Shown: positions 44,642-54,200 of the stretch, piece after piece
Layout of the letters: every line of letters starts with the position of its first letter
Position numbering within the stretch: the first letter of the stretch is position 1
From: Ruminococcaceae bacterium UBA1417
GTDB lineage: Bacteria; Bacillota; Clostridia; Oscillospirales; Acutalibacteraceae
NCBI GenBank assembly: GCA_002305575.1
Contig: DBPP01000004.1
Location: forward strand, 156 to 64,155
Direction: 5' to 3'
Length of the DNA: 64,000 bases
The notes under the pieces: model-generated
What the model saw: the letters and a program-made list of their open reading frames with translations, nothing else
Told to the model about the DNA's origin: nothing
The model's database searches: none
Translations under genes and position numbers: made by a program

Positions 44642-45973
44642 TCAAGTGTCACCACACAGCTGAATTTCCAGTGCCCAGCCCTCTTCAAAATCGGCCGCAT
44701 AGCCTTCCGCCGGACCGATCCCCTCGATCCAGATCACCGCGTCGTCCAGCGCAAGCAACAGAACCGCATCGCGCGCTGCCGCCGGAATACGCAGCTCATT
44801 GAAAAGCTTTTTGACCGATTTTGTCACGCCGCGCCCAAACGGGGCAAAGCGATCGCCCGCACGGCGCGTGCGGATCACCGGAACACCAGTAATTCTATCA
44901 CAGTTCAAACGGTTTTTAAATAACAAATTATGAACATTCGGGCAGTTTTTTCCGTTTTTTATGAACTTTCTTGAAACAATGATTTTTTTTCCGTTCGGAA
45001 GCTCCATTTTCCCCTCCGACACCGCGCGTGCAAACGCCACGGGCTTTTCCCGGGTTACGGTCAGCGTATCCTGCCGGGCCGCCAATTGCGCGCCACCCGG
45101 CAGCATGAGGCCGCCGCCATTTGCCACACAGGCCTCTGCCCGCAGAAGATGCTCATAACTCAGTCTGCCCAGTGGCTGCAAATATATTTCAAGTGCGCGG
45201 CGCAAAAGTGCGGGATGCGCCTGCCGAAGCACCGGCAGTGAAAGGCCGCCGTCCGTCTGCGCAGCCTTGAGCAGCGCCTGTGCCTGCGCCTGCATATATT
45301 CGTTTTCGAGCGCCATGCTCGCGGTGAACCGCGAAAACGCCTGCGCCACCTGCGGGTTGATGGCCCGCAGCTCCGGCATCACGCGCAGGCGCAACCGGTT
45401 GCGCGTGTACTGCGCCTCCCGGTTGGTGGAATCCTCCACCCAGGTTAGTCCGAAAGACGCGCAGAGGAACTCAATTTCCGCGCGCGAAAGCGCAAGCAGC
45501 GGTCGGCAAAGCTTCCCGCGCCGCACCGGAATACCGGACGCTCCATGCGGGCCCATGCCGCGCGTGAGATTCATAAGCACGGTTTCGGCGTTGTCATCGG
45601 CATTGTGCGCCGTGACGATCACATCCGCGTCACCCGCTGCCACCTGCGCAAAACATTCGTAACGCACGCGCCTTGCGCATTCCTCGAGACCGGCGTGGCT
45701 TTCCCGGGCCAGCCGCGGGATATCCCTCTGGAAAACCGTGAGTCGGAGCCCCCGCGCCGCACAGAAATCGCGTACAAATCGTTCGTCACGCGCCGCTTCC
45801 GGGCCACGGATGCCGTGATTGACATGCACCGCGTGCACACGCGTCGCGCCAAATTTCTCCGCAAGCAAATGTGTGAGCAGCGTGGAATCGGCGCCGCCGG
45901 AAAAGCCGACAACGATCGCGCCCGCCGGCGGAAAGTCCAGCCGCACCCTGCGCAGGATTTCCTCAGCTTTCAC
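44642..45973 (-). CDS. tilS: tRNA(Ile)-lysidine synthase TilS
   Basis: Converts the wobble C of tRNA-Ile(CAU) to lysidine so that it reads AUA. 443 residues. The PP-loop SGGADSTLL is at about 24-32; HVNHGIRGPEAARDERFV and TAHNADDNAETVLMNLTRG complete the N-type ATP pyrophosphatase domain, followed by the TilS C-terminal domain (GDRFAPFGRGVTKSVKKLFNE). The GTG start is placed nine bases after AGGAGGT inside the end of dnaB, an 11-base overlap; the much longer open frame is a shadow of dnaB. Confidence 0.95.
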   Translation of the reverse strand: MKAEEILRRVRLDFPPAGAIVVGFSGGADSTLLTHLLAEKFGATRVHAVHVNHGIRGPEAARDERFVRDFCAARGLRLTVFQRDIPRLARESHAGLEECARRVRYECFAQVAAGDADVIVTAHNADDNAETVLMNLTRGMGPHGASGIPVRRGKLCRPLLALSRAEIEFLCASFGLTWVEDSTNREAQYTRNRLRLRVMPELRAINPQVAQAFSRFTASMALENEYMQAQAQALLKAAQTDGGLSLPVLRQAHPALLRRALEIYLQPLGRLSYEHLLRAEACVANGGGLMLPGGAQLAARQDTLTVTREKPVAFARAVSEGKMELPNGKKIIVSRKFIKNGKNCPNVHNLLFKNRLNCDRITGVPVIRTRRAGDRFAPFGRGVTKSVKKLFNELRIPAAARDAVLLLALDDAVIWIEGIGPAEGYAADFEEGWALEIQLCGDT

Positions 45974-47342
45974 GGCGCACGACCTCCTGCGAGGTGAACC
46001 GCATAAACTCGCCCTGCCAGTGCAGCGGCACAGAGCGCAGATCGCCATGCCGATTCTTGGCGACAATGCACTCGGCGCTGTTTTTGTCCACGTCTTCAGG
46101 CGCCTTCGCCTCGTTGGCATAATACGCGTCGCGGTACAGGAACAGAACGATATCCGCATCCTGCTCGATGGAGCCGGAATCACGCAGGTCGGAAAGCACC
46201 GGCCGGTGCTCCTGCCGCTTTTCGCCGGCACGCGCGAGCTGCGCCAGCGTGACCACCGGGATGTTGAGCTCCTTGGCCATGATCTTCAGGCTCCGCGTGA
46301 TCTCGGAAATTTCCTGCACGCGGTTGTCGATGCGCTTGGCGCTGTTCATCAGCTGGAGGTAGTCGATGAACACGACGTCCACGTCCTTGAGACGGCGGAT
46401 CTTCGCCTTCATCTCCGGCACCGTGATCCCCGGCGAATCATCGAGGTACAATTCCGCCTTCGAGAGGATGTCGCCCGCTTCCACGAGCCGCGTCCAGTCG
46501 TTTTCGCTCAGCTCGCCGGTGCGCAGCTTCGTGCCGCCGACGAGCGCTTCAGAGGAAAGCACGCGGGCCGCAAGCTGCTCCTTCGACATCTCCAGCGAGA
46601 AAAAGGCGACGCGCTTGTTGCAGGTGATCGACACATGACGCGCAATGTTGAGCGCAAAGCTCGTCTTGCCCATACCGGGCCGCGCGCCGATGATGATGAG
46701 GTCCGAGCGGTTGAGGCCGGTGATCGTGTTGTCGAGCTCGCGGATGCCCGTCGGGATACCGCGGTACAGATCCTTGTCCGGCGAATTCAGCCGGTCCAAC
46801 CGCTCGAACGTATCAAACAGAATCTCGTTCAGGCGCTGCAAGCCTTTGATGGATTTGCCGCGGCGGATATCGAAGATGCGCTGCTCGGCGGAATCGAGCA
46901 GCAGCGCCGTCTCCCCCGCGCCCTCGGTTGCGTCGTCCAGAATACCGCGCGCTGCCTGAATCAACATGCGCACGTCGTACTTGTCGCGCACGATCATGCA
47001 GTATTCCTCGACGTTCGAAATGCTCGGCACGAGCTGTGCGAGCTGCATCAGATACACCTTGCCGGTGCCCTCATCAAATGTACTTTCTTCGCGCAGCCGT
47101 TCCAGCAGCGTGACGAGATCAACCGGCTTGCCTGCCGTAAACATCTCGAGCATCACACCGTAAATCAGCCGGTTATTGACCTGATAAAAGTAATCGGCCC
47201 GCGGCAGGAGCTCGGCCACCGTGGACAGGCAGGACGGTTCCAGCAAAATAGCGCCGAGGACGGACTGCTCCGCTTCCGCGCTGAACGGCAGCACCATCCC
47301 CGGCACCGCCGCCGTATTCAATTCAAACGTTCCATCCGCCAT
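45963..47342 (-). CDS. dnaB: Replicative DNA helicase DnaB
   Basis: Hexameric 5'-3' helicase at the replication fork; 459 residues. N-terminal helical domain (PFSAEAEQSVLGAILLEPSCL) and C-terminal RecA-like domain with Walker A GARPGMGKTSFALN (about 211-224), Walker B VDVVFIDYLQLM, and RSLKIMAKELNIPVV/ DLRDSGSIEQDAD. No intein or insertion is seen. Start ATG after AAAGGAGG. Lies after rplI in the widespread rplI-dnaB order. Confidence 0.98.
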   Translation of the reverse strand: MADGTFELNTAAVPGMVLPFSAEAEQSVLGAILLEPSCLSTVAELLPRADYFYQVNNRLIYGVMLEMFTAGKPVDLVTLLERLREESTFDEGTGKVYLMQLAQLVPSISNVEEYCMIVRDKYDVRMLIQAARGILDDATEGAGETALLLDSAEQRIFDIRRGKSIKGLQRLNEILFDTFERLDRLNSPDKDLYRGIPTGIRELDNTITGLNRSDLIIIGARPGMGKTSFALNIARHVSITCNKRVAFFSLEMSKEQLAARVLSSEALVGGTKLRTGELSENDWTRLVEAGDILSKAELYLDDSPGITVPEMKAKIRRLKDVDVVFIDYLQLMNSAKRIDNRVQEISEITRSLKIMAKELNIPVVTLAQLARAGEKRQEHRPVLSDLRDSGSIEQDADIVLFLYRDAYYANEAKAPEDVDKNSAECIVAKNRHGDLRSVPLHWQGEFMRFTSQEVVRRES

Positions 47343-47417
47343 CGCAGCAGCCTCCTTTGGTAAAATTCATCCAGAAAGCGCCGGCAGACCGATGCCTGCC
47401 GGCGCGCCGAAGCTCGT

Positions 47418-47864
47418 TTACACTTCCGTAACCGCTACGGAAAGCTTGGCGGAAATGCCCGCGTACAGCTTGATTTCAACGGGATACACGCCGAACGCCT
47501 TGATATCCATGCTAAGGCTGATCTTGCGTTTATCGATCTCGAAGCCGAACTGCTTGTGGATCTCCTGCGCGATCTCCTTCGCCGTCACCGAGCCGAACAG
47601 CTTTCCGCCAACACCGGCCTTCGCCGTGATCTTGACGGTTTTGCCTTCCAGCGCATCGGCGGCGCGCCGGGCCTCCTCCGTCTCCGTCTTGATTTTATAC
47701 GCTCTGGAGGCTTCGGCGTTTTTCAGCTCGTTCATCGCCTGCGCGTTGGCTTCCTTTGCAAGCTTTCTGGGCAGCAGGAAGTTTCTCGCGTATCCATCGG
47801 AAGCATTGATGAGCTCGCCCTTCTTGCCAACACCCTTTACATCTGCCAAAAGTACAACTTTCAT
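47418..47864 (-). CDS. rplI: 50S ribosomal protein L9
   Basis: 148-residue L9, two-domain protein with the N-terminal rRNA-binding motif [32 protein letters not shown] (residues 5-36 by position), a long connecting helix, and a C-terminal domain. Length and start ([11 protein letters not shown] after AGAGG) are standard. It follows gdpP by 45 bases, the conserved gdpP-rplI-dnaB order. Confidence 0.98.
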   Translation of the reverse strand: MKVVLLADVKGVGKKGELINASDGYARNFLLPRKLAKEANAQAMNELKNAEASRAYKIKTETEEARRAADALEGKTVKITAKAGVGGKLFGSVTAKEIAQEIHKQFGFEIDKRKISLSMDIKAFGVYPVEIKLYAGISAKLSVAVTEV

Positions 47865-47909
47865 GGTGATAACCTCTTTCCCGGATTGCGGTATCGCCTG
47901 CGCGAACCG

Positions 47910-49886
47910 TCAGTTTTCAAATTTTGACGCCTGTGCGAGTTTGCTGTCCAGCACGCGGATCAGCGCCTTACGCACATCGTTGGTCGTACTGTTTTTTATC
48001 TGTGCGCCAGCCATCGTCAGGTGGCCGCCGCCCCCAAACTCCTCCAGCAGAACCTGCACGTTCACATCGCCGAGGCTGCGGGCGGAAATGTTGATTTCAT
48101 TGCCTGCACGGAAAATGACGAATGAAGCGCGGACATTCTGGATGGAGAGCAGCTCGTCCGCCGCCTGCGCCGCCGCAATGCGCACATTCGGAAACTCCCA
48201 GTTGGAGCAGGCGATGGCGCAGTTCTTGTAGACCTCCGCCCCGGCGACAAGCTGCGAACGTTCTTTATACGTATCGAGCGAATTGGAGAACATCTTCTTG
48301 ACCTCCACCGTGTCCGCGCCGCGCCGTTTCAGATACGCCGACGCCTCAAAGGTACGTACGCCGGTTTTGAGCACAAAGTTCTTCGTATCGAGCATAATGC
48401 CTGAAAGCATCGCCGTCGCTTCCTTCGTATTGAGCGCCGAGCTGTTGATATACTGCACCAGCTCAGCCACCATTTCGGATGCGGAGCTCGCATACGGCTC
48501 ATGGTAAAAGATGATGGCGTTCTTGATGTGCGTCACCATCATGCGGTGGTGGTCGATCACCACCACGCGCGGGATAGCTTTAAGCACCTCCTGGCTCTCC
48601 ACGAAGGTGAGCGAATGCGTATCCACCACAATCAGCAGCGAACGCTGGGTACACAGATCCATCGCCTCCTGCGGCGTAATGAACATATCCTCGTATTCCT
48701 GCTGGTGCCCAAAGGTGTTGATCAGGCTGGTAGCAAGGGAGCGGTTTCGGTCGATGACGATATTCGCACGGCATTCAAGGCCCTTGGTCACCGCCGCCCA
48801 CATGCCGACGGCCGCACCCACGCTGTCGAGATCGGAGTTTTTGTGTCCCATGATGAAAATGCGGTCGCTCGACTTGATATGGTCGGAAAGCGTCGCCGCA
48901 ATAACGCGTGTGCGCACCTTATCGCGCTTCTCCACGCCCTTGGAGAGGCCGCCGAAGAACTCGTATGTACCGTCCGAAAGCCGGACGGCCACCTGGTCGC
49001 CGCCGCGGCCGAGCGCCATATCCAGTGCGCTGCGCGCATGCTGCTCGCTCTTCGCGGCCGTAGCTGCGCCGCGACCGATGCCGATGGAAATCGTCGCCGA
49101 CATGTTGTTGGCACCCTTGATCGCACGCACGGCGTCGAGCACCGCGAAGCGCTTGGCCTTGGCCTCTTCCACATGCCGGTCGTCGGTGATGAGGAGATAG
49201 CGCCCGTTTGTCATGCGGCGCAGAAAGCCACCCATGGTTTCGTTGGCCCAGTCGCGCAGAACCGCTTCCACCTCCGAGGTGATGCGGGAATCCTCGCTGC
49301 CATCCGCGTCGCGCGTGAGTTCCTCGTGGTTATCGAAGGAGATGAGCGCCACCACTGTGCGCTTTTCCCGAAATTCCTTGTGAATCTGTTTATAATACGT
49401 ATCGTCAACAAAGTAGACAACGCTGCCGCCACCGGCATGCAGGCCGTAGGCGGTGAACTCGCGGTCGCCGAAAGTGACGGCCGTACCGTTCTCAGAGAGA
49501 ATCTGCCGCAGTGTTTTCGGGTAAATGTACGCGGCGATGTTGTCGCCCCGTCCATCTGTATCATCCGTAAAGAGCTCGCGGAAGCGCGCGTTTGTCCAGA
49601 CAATATCTCCCAGATTGCCAAGTACCACGACCGGCAGGGCAAACTGATCAAAATCCCGCTCTTCCTCCGCTGAAAGCACTCTGCGCGCAGCACTGAGCGC
49701 CGTCTGGATATGGGCCCGGTAGTGCAGATCCGTGACCACCACGGCAACCAGGGCCAGCACAGCCGCCGCAAGCTCCAGGGAGAACTGGATTTTGTTGTCC
49801 CGAAAGCTCAGGCAGGCCATCACGAGCATGGCGGCCGCCATGGCATAATACACCGGCGAAGTCACCCATATGCGCCGTTTTCTCAT
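47910..49886 (-). CDS. gdpP: Cyclic-di-AMP phosphodiesterase GdpP
   Basis: Membrane-bound enzyme that hydrolyses c-di-AMP and so controls potassium, osmotic and cell-wall homeostasis; 658 residues. Two N-terminal membrane helices (about 10-27 and 33-50), a PAS-like domain (60-150), a degenerate GGDEF domain (about 170-300), then DHH and DHHA1 domains. The DHH active site shows NSDLDSVGA (about 352-360), VVVIDHHRM (about 450) and GGGGHLTMAG near the end. Start ATG follows AAGGAGTGG. It lies 27 bases after rnj. Confidence 0.95.
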   Translation of the reverse strand: MRKRRIWVTSPVYYAMAAAMLVMACLSFRDNKIQFSLELAAAVLALVAVVVTDLHYRAHIQTALSAARRVLSAEEERDFDQFALPVVVLGNLGDIVWTNARFRELFTDDTDGRGDNIAAYIYPKTLRQILSENGTAVTFGDREFTAYGLHAGGGSVVYFVDDTYYKQIHKEFREKRTVVALISFDNHEELTRDADGSEDSRITSEVEAVLRDWANETMGGFLRRMTNGRYLLITDDRHVEEAKAKRFAVLDAVRAIKGANNMSATISIGIGRGAATAAKSEQHARSALDMALGRGGDQVAVRLSDGTYEFFGGLSKGVEKRDKVRTRVIAATLSDHIKSSDRIFIMGHKNSDLDSVGAAVGMWAAVTKGLECRANIVIDRNRSLATSLINTFGHQQEYEDMFITPQEAMDLCTQRSLLIVVDTHSLTFVESQEVLKAIPRVVVIDHHRMMVTHIKNAIIFYHEPYASSASEMVAELVQYINSSALNTKEATAMLSGIMLDTKNFVLKTGVRTFEASAYLKRRGADTVEVKKMFSNSLDTYKERSQLVAGAEVYKNCAIACSNWEFPNVRIAAAQAADELLSIQNVRASFVIFRAGNEINISARSLGDVNVQVLLEEFGGGGHLTMAGAQIKNSTTNDVRKALIRVLDSKLAQASKFEN

Positions 49887-49913
49887 GCGTCTTCCACTCC
49901 TTCAGCCGATCTC

Positions 49914-51929
49914 TCAAACTTCCATAATGATCGGCAAAATCATCGGGCTGCGCTTGGTGCGGTTGTAGAGCAGCCGGGAGAGGCCGTCTCGCACACGAAT
50001 CTTGATCGCACTCCATTCGCGCACGTTTTCCTCCATGCACTGCTGGATCGTCCGGCTGACCAGCTTGCGCGCCTCTTCCATCAGCGCCTCCGATTCGCGC
50101 ACGTACACAAAGCCGCGCGAGACGATGTCCGGGCCGGAAACCACTTCGCCGGACGCCGAATCGATCGTGCATACCGCGATAATCAGGCCGTCCTCCGCAA
50201 GATGCTTGCGGTCGCGCAGCACGATGCTGCCCACATCGCCAACGCCGAGACCGTCCACCATGACGGCACCCGCCGGAACATCGGGAAGCTGCTTCATATA
50301 CGCTTCATTGATCTCCACCGCATTGCCGACATCGCCGATGAAGATGTTTTCCGCCGGCATGCCCATGCTGATGGCGACGCCCGCATGCTTGCGCAAATGC
50401 TTCTGTTCGCCGTGCACCGGGATAAAATACTTCGGCTTGGTCAGCGCCTGCATCATTTTGAGCTCTTCCTGGCAGGCGTGGCCCGAAACGTGTACTTCGT
50501 ACATGGACTCATACACGACGTCGCAGCCGCGCTTGAGCAGCTCGTCAACGACCGTACCGACTGTTTTCTCGTTGCCGGGGATCGGACGGGCGGAGATGAT
50601 GATCATGTCGTCCTCGCCGACGGCCACCTGGCGGTGATCGTCAAACGCCATGCGCGTGAGGGCCGACATCGGCTCGCCCTGGCTGCCGGTTGTGATCAGC
50701 ACAATCTGGTCTTTTGTGTAGCGCGAAATCATATTCAGGTCAATCAAAAGGCCGTCCGGCACCTTCAGATATCCGAGTTCGCCTGCAATGGTCATGACAT
50801 TGACCATGCTACGACCGGACAAAGCAACCTTCCGGCCGTATTTGGCCGCGCAGTTGATGATCTGCTGCACGCGGCTGATGTTCGATGCGAACGTCGCGAT
50901 GATGAGACGCTTATGGTTGGCCTCGGCACGCGCAAACATCGCTTCAAACGTCGCGTTCACTTTCTGTTCCGTCTGCGTATAGCCGGGGCGCTCCGCATTC
51001 GTGGAGTCGGCCATCAGCATCAGCACACCCTCCTCGCCGAGCTTTGCAAATCGCGCAAGGTCGATCATTCCCCCCTGTGTCGGGGTAAAATCGATCTTAA
51101 AGTCACCGGTGTGTACGATTACGCCCGCCGGCGTATGCAGCGCAAGGCCGACCGCGTCGGAAATCGAGTGGTTGACGTGGATCAGTTCCACATCAAAGCA
51201 GCCGAGCTGAATGTGCGAACCCGCCGGCGTCACCTGCAGGCGGACGTGGCCAAGGTTGTGCTCCTTGAGCTTATTTTCAATCAGCGCGATGGTCAGCGCC
51301 GTACCGTATACCGGCACCCGGATTTTCTTGAGCAAATACGGCAGAGCACCGATGTGGTCTTCGTGGCCATGCGTGATCACGATACCGCGGATCCGGTCCA
51401 TATTCTTCTCAACAAAGGTGAAGTCGGGGATCACCGCGTCGATGCCGGGCAGCTCCTCATCGGGAAAGGCCAAACCGCAATCCACGATGACCATATCCTC
51501 GCCGCACTCGAAAAGCGTGAAGTTCTTGCCGATTTCGTTGAGGCCGCCGAGGAAATACACCCGGACAGACGGCTTCTGCTTGGCGCTACGGCGACGGTTG
51601 CCCTTGGCCTGCGTGCCGGGCTGCTGTGCCTTCACCGGTTGTTTTTCCTTGCCTGCAGCACTCTGTGCAACGCGCGACGTGCGTTTCGCGCGCGTTTCCT
51701 TCTTCGGCGTCTCCTGCGCTGTGGCCTTTTTCCCCTTTTCCGGCTCCGCCTTTTCCGCGTTCTTCCTGCCAAAACGCGGGCGTTTCGCGGGCTTTTCAAT
51801 CGGGTCCGCAATCTTCCCGACAAATGCCGCGTCGCCGGCCGCTGCGCTCAGCGGCTGATCCTGCTTCTTCTGGGGCGTATCCCCGAGGGATGCGGGCTTA
51901 ATCAATCTGTTTACTTTTCTTTCTGACAA
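49914..51929 (-). CDS. rnj: Ribonuclease J with a long basic N-terminal extension
   Basis: mRNA and rRNA processing nuclease with endonuclease and 5'-3' exonuclease activity; beta-CASP metallo-beta-lactamase fold. From the proposed TTG start (seven bases after AAGGAAGG) the product is 671 residues; the conserved enzyme begins only at SVRVYFLGGLNEIGKN (121), so there are about 120 extra residues, rich in Lys, Arg, Ala, Gln and Pro and probably disordered. The zinc motif HGHEDHIGA is at 187-195, and the C-terminal VSGHA and SPMILPIIMEV follow. An earlier in-frame TTG (51959) precedes the ribosome site and is rejected. Family length is normally about 555. Confidence 0.93.
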   Translation of the reverse strand: MSERKVNRLIKPASLGDTPQKKQDQPLSAAAGDAAFVGKIADPIEKPAKRPRFGRKNAEKAEPEKGKKATAQETPKKETRAKRTSRVAQSAAGKEKQPVKAQQPGTQAKGNRRRSAKQKPSVRVYFLGGLNEIGKNFTLFECGEDMVIVDCGLAFPDEELPGIDAVIPDFTFVEKNMDRIRGIVITHGHEDHIGALPYLLKKIRVPVYGTALTIALIENKLKEHNLGHVRLQVTPAGSHIQLGCFDVELIHVNHSISDAVGLALHTPAGVIVHTGDFKIDFTPTQGGMIDLARFAKLGEEGVLMLMADSTNAERPGYTQTEQKVNATFEAMFARAEANHKRLIIATFASNISRVQQIINCAAKYGRKVALSGRSMVNVMTIAGELGYLKVPDGLLIDLNMISRYTKDQIVLITTGSQGEPMSALTRMAFDDHRQVAVGEDDMIIISARPIPGNEKTVGTVVDELLKRGCDVVYESMYEVHVSGHACQEELKMMQALTKPKYFIPVHGEQKHLRKHAGVAISMGMPAENIFIGDVGNAVEINEAYMKQLPDVPAGAVMVDGLGVGDVGSIVLRDRKHLAEDGLIIAVCTIDSASGEVVSGPDIVSRGFVYVRESEALMEEARKLVSRTIQQCMEENVREWSAIKIRVRDGLSRLLYNRTKRSPMILPIIMEV

Positions 51930-52156
51930 ATAAATAACCTTCCTTTCCAAATTGGACAAGGCGGCCGCGGCGCCGCTTCGCGCCGCACGGCTGCCTGTCC
52001 CGGTCTGATGTACTTTTTTGTTATCCGTTCAACGCGTATTATACCCGGCGGCCGCAGGAAGCCATACCGGCAAAGCGCTTTCCGCACACAGCGGTGCGCC
52101 GAATTACCGATCCAAAATACAAGACGGTTTTCGCCGTACACAAAAGTCAATCCTAT
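51930..52156 (-). other. Long leader of rnj
   Basis: About 220 transcribed but gene-free bases between the promoter and the TTG start. It contains GC-rich inverted segments (for example GCCGC..GCGGC near 51960-51985) and a TATAAT-like box at 52036-52041 without a matching -35. No known riboswitch is recognised. Confidence 0.45.
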
Positions 52157-52185
52157 TTTACGCTTTTCTCCCGCGACTGTCAAGC
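52157..52185 (-). promoter_or_regulatory. Promoter of the rnj-gdpP-rplI-dnaB run
   Basis: TTGACA, 17 bases, TAAAAT on the minus strand. Confidence 0.8.
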
Positions 52186-52337
52186 CGACCCGGACCGTTG
52201 CGCGCAGTTGCCTTCCGAATATTCTGTCCAGATCCGGCCGAAATAGTCCTGACCCCCTGAGGATTCAGCAAGTTGCACCGCTTTTCTTTTTAATTTTAAA
52301 CAAAATTTTAATTTTTGCCGATATTTGCATTTGCCTA

Positions 52338-52366
52338 TTGAAAAGTATACCAAATTGGTGTATATT
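52338..52366 (+). promoter_or_regulatory. nifS-iscU promoter with a palindrome in its spacer
   Basis: TTGAAA, 17 bases, TATATT. The near-palindrome TATACCAAATTGGTGTA (52346-52362) fills the spacer and touches the -10 box. Its centre CCAAATTGG is perfectly symmetric, as expected for a dimeric repressor such as an Rrf2-family (IscR/CymR) protein. Confidence 0.7.
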
Positions 52367-52442
52367 TGTGTCGATGAGGAAAGACTAAAAATTGCAGTCC
52401 TTCCCTCACAAAAAATACAATCCGAAAGGTACTGATAAAACT

Positions 52443-53639
52443 ATGGATCAGAACGGCAAGAGACTTGTTTACGCGGACAACGCCGCCACCACGGCTGTTT
52501 CGCCCGCCGTGCTCGACGCGATGCTGCCGTTTTACAAGGAGCTCTATGGGAATCCCTCGAGCCTCTATTCGGTCGGCAACGCCGCAAAAAAGCCGCTGGA
52601 GGAAGCGCGCGCGAAGGTGGCCCGCTGCCTCGGCGCCGACACCAATGAGATTTACTTCACTTCCGGTGGCAGTGAAAGCGACAACTGGGCCATCAAAGGC
52701 GTCGCACACAAGCTGAAAGCCCAGGGCAAAACGCACATCATCACGAGCAAATTTGAACACCATGCTGTGCTGCACACCTGCGCGGCACTGGAAAAGGAAG
52801 GCTTTACCGTCACCTATCTCGACGTACATGAAAACGGCATCGTCGTACCGGAGGAACTGGAAGCCGCCATCACCGACAAGACCGCGCTCGTCACCATTAT
52901 GTATGCGAACAATGAGATCGGCACCATTCAGCCGATTCCGGAAATCGGCGCCATCTGCAAGAAGCATGGCGTGCTGTTCCACACGGACGCCGTACAGGCT
53001 GTCGGCAACGTGCCGATCGACGTCAAAGCGCAGAACATCGACATGCTTTCCCTGAGCGGCCATAAGCTCCATGCCCCGAAGGGCGTCGGCGCGCTGTACA
53101 TCCGCCGCGGCATTTCGATTCCGAACCTCATTGACGGTGGTGCGCAGGAAAGAACGCGCCGTGCGGGTACGGAAAACGTCGCTGGCATCGTCGGTCTTGG
53201 CGTGGCAATGGAAAACGCCATGGCCACGATGGAAGAGAAAAACGCGAAGCTGCGCCGGATGCAGGACAAGCTGATCGATGGGATTCTGAAAATCGATCGC
53301 AGCCGACTCAACGGCGACCGTATAAAGCGCCTGCCGGGCAACGCCAGCTTCTGCTTTGAAGGCATTGAGGGCGAATCCCTGCTTTTGATGCTCGACCTCA
53401 AGGGCGTCTGCGCATCTTCCGGCAGCGCCTGCACCAGTGGGTCGCTCGATCCGAGCCACGTATTGCTTGCCATCGGCCTGAAGCACGAAGTGGCGCACGG
53501 TTCCCTGCGCCTGAGCTTCAGCGACATGAACGACGAGAGCGATATCGACTATATTCTGGAGGTTCTGCCGCCGATCGTTGAGCGTCTCCGCTCGATGAGC
53601 CCGCTTTGGGATGCGATCATCCACGGCCGCACCGTTTGA
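52443..53639 (+). CDS. Cysteine desulfurase (NifS/IscS-like)
   Basis: PLP enzyme that takes sulphur from cysteine for iron-sulphur cluster assembly; 398 residues. NAATTAVSP opens the protein, [10 protein letters not shown] is typical, and the PLP lysine is Lys 208 in [12 protein letters not shown]. The active cysteine lies in [17 protein letters not shown], the class I loop. ATG follows AAAGG with a longish 13-base gap. The IscU scaffold gene follows after 37 bases, so the pair forms a minimal ISC-type machine. NifS is used here as a family label; no nitrogenase genes are present. Confidence 0.95.
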   Translation: MDQNGKRLVYADNAATTAVSPAVLDAMLPFYKELYGNPSSLYSVGNAAKKPLEEARAKVARCLGADTNEIYFTSGGSESDNWAIKGVAHKLKAQGKTHIITSKFEHHAVLHTCAALEKEGFTVTYLDVHENGIVVPEELEAAITDKTALVTIMYANNEIGTIQPIPEIGAICKKHGVLFHTDAVQAVGNVPIDVKAQNIDMLSLSGHKLHAPKGVGALYIRRGISIPNLIDGGAQERTRRAGTENVAGIVGLGVAMENAMATMEEKNAKLRRMQDKLIDGILKIDRSRLNGDRIKRLPGNASFCFEGIEGESLLLMLDLKGVCASSGSACTSGSLDPSHVLLAIGLKHEVAHGSLRLSFSDMNDESDIDYILEVLPPIVERLRSMSPLWDAIIHGRTV

Positions 53640-53676
53640 GTTCAATGAAAAACGTATTGGAAAGGATCTGACATAT

Positions 53677-54114
53677 ATGGCATACAGTGAAAAAGTCATG
53701 GAACATTTTGCGAATCCGCACAACGTCGGCGAGATTAAGGATGCCGACGGCGTCGGCGAAGTTGGCAACCCGAAGTGCGGCGACATCATGCGCATGTACA
53801 TCAAGGTGGAAAACGATACGATTGTGGACGTCAAGTTCATGACCTTCGGCTGCGGCGCCGCCATTGCGACCAGCAGCATGGCCACCGACCTTGTGAAGGG
53901 CAAAAAAATTGAGGACGCACTCAAGCTGACCAACAAGGCCGTTATGGAGGCGCTGGATGGTCTGCCGGCTGTCAAGGTGCACTGCTCCGTTCTGGCGGAA
54001 CAGGCGATCAAGGCCGCCGTTTCCGACTACTATCGCCGCCGCGGCATTGACCCGACGCCAATCGTCGGCGAGCTCGAGGACTGCGAGGAAGAATCCTGCG
54101 CCTGCACCCTGTAA
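53677..54114 (+). CDS. Iron-sulphur cluster scaffold protein (IscU/NifU N-domain)
   Basis: 145-residue scaffold on which clusters are built from sulphur delivered by the upstream desulfurase. The three cluster cysteines are Cys 34 (GNPKCGD, with the stabilising Asp 36), Cys 59 (GCGAA) and Cys 103 (VHCSVLAE). An acidic C-terminal tail adds three further cysteines at 136, 141 and 143 (ELEDCEEESCACTL), which the basic fold does not need. Start at MAYSEKVMEHF after AAAGGAT. Last gene of the two-gene operon. Confidence 0.96.
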   Translation: MAYSEKVMEHFANPHNVGEIKDADGVGEVGNPKCGDIMRMYIKVENDTIVDVKFMTFGCGAAIATSSMATDLVKGKKIEDALKLTNKAVMEALDGLPAVKVHCSVLAEQAIKAAVSDYYRRRGIDPTPIVGELEDCEEESCACTL

Positions 54115-54143
54115 GCGGCACGCGCAAGCGCTCATAAAAGTAA

Positions 54144-54190
54144 AGACCGGAACGCCACAGTGAACCGTGGCTTCCGGCCTTTTTATTTTT
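54144..54190 (+). terminator. Terminator of nifS-iscU
   Basis: CCGGAA-CGCCAC / GTGGC-TTCCGG stem, 8-base loop, T-rich tail (TTTTTATTTTT). Also serves as a boundary to the convergent radC. Confidence 0.9.
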
Positions 54191-54200
54191 CACTGGGATT

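Noticed and set aside
45974..46231. N-terminal extension of tilS
   Set aside because: The extra residues are an out-of-phase reading of dnaB; the GTG with AGGAGGT at 45973 gives the normal TilS start.
49710..51926. 738-codon plus-strand open frame opposite rnj
   Set aside because: Antisense shadow; no start site, no domain likeness.
52335..54011. 558-codon minus-strand open frame opposite nifS-iscU
   Set aside because: Antisense shadow crossing two real genes and their promoter.
52443..54114. Nitrogen fixation cluster suggested by nifS/nifU-like genes
   Set aside because: No nitrogenase genes are present; these are housekeeping iron-sulphur assembly genes.
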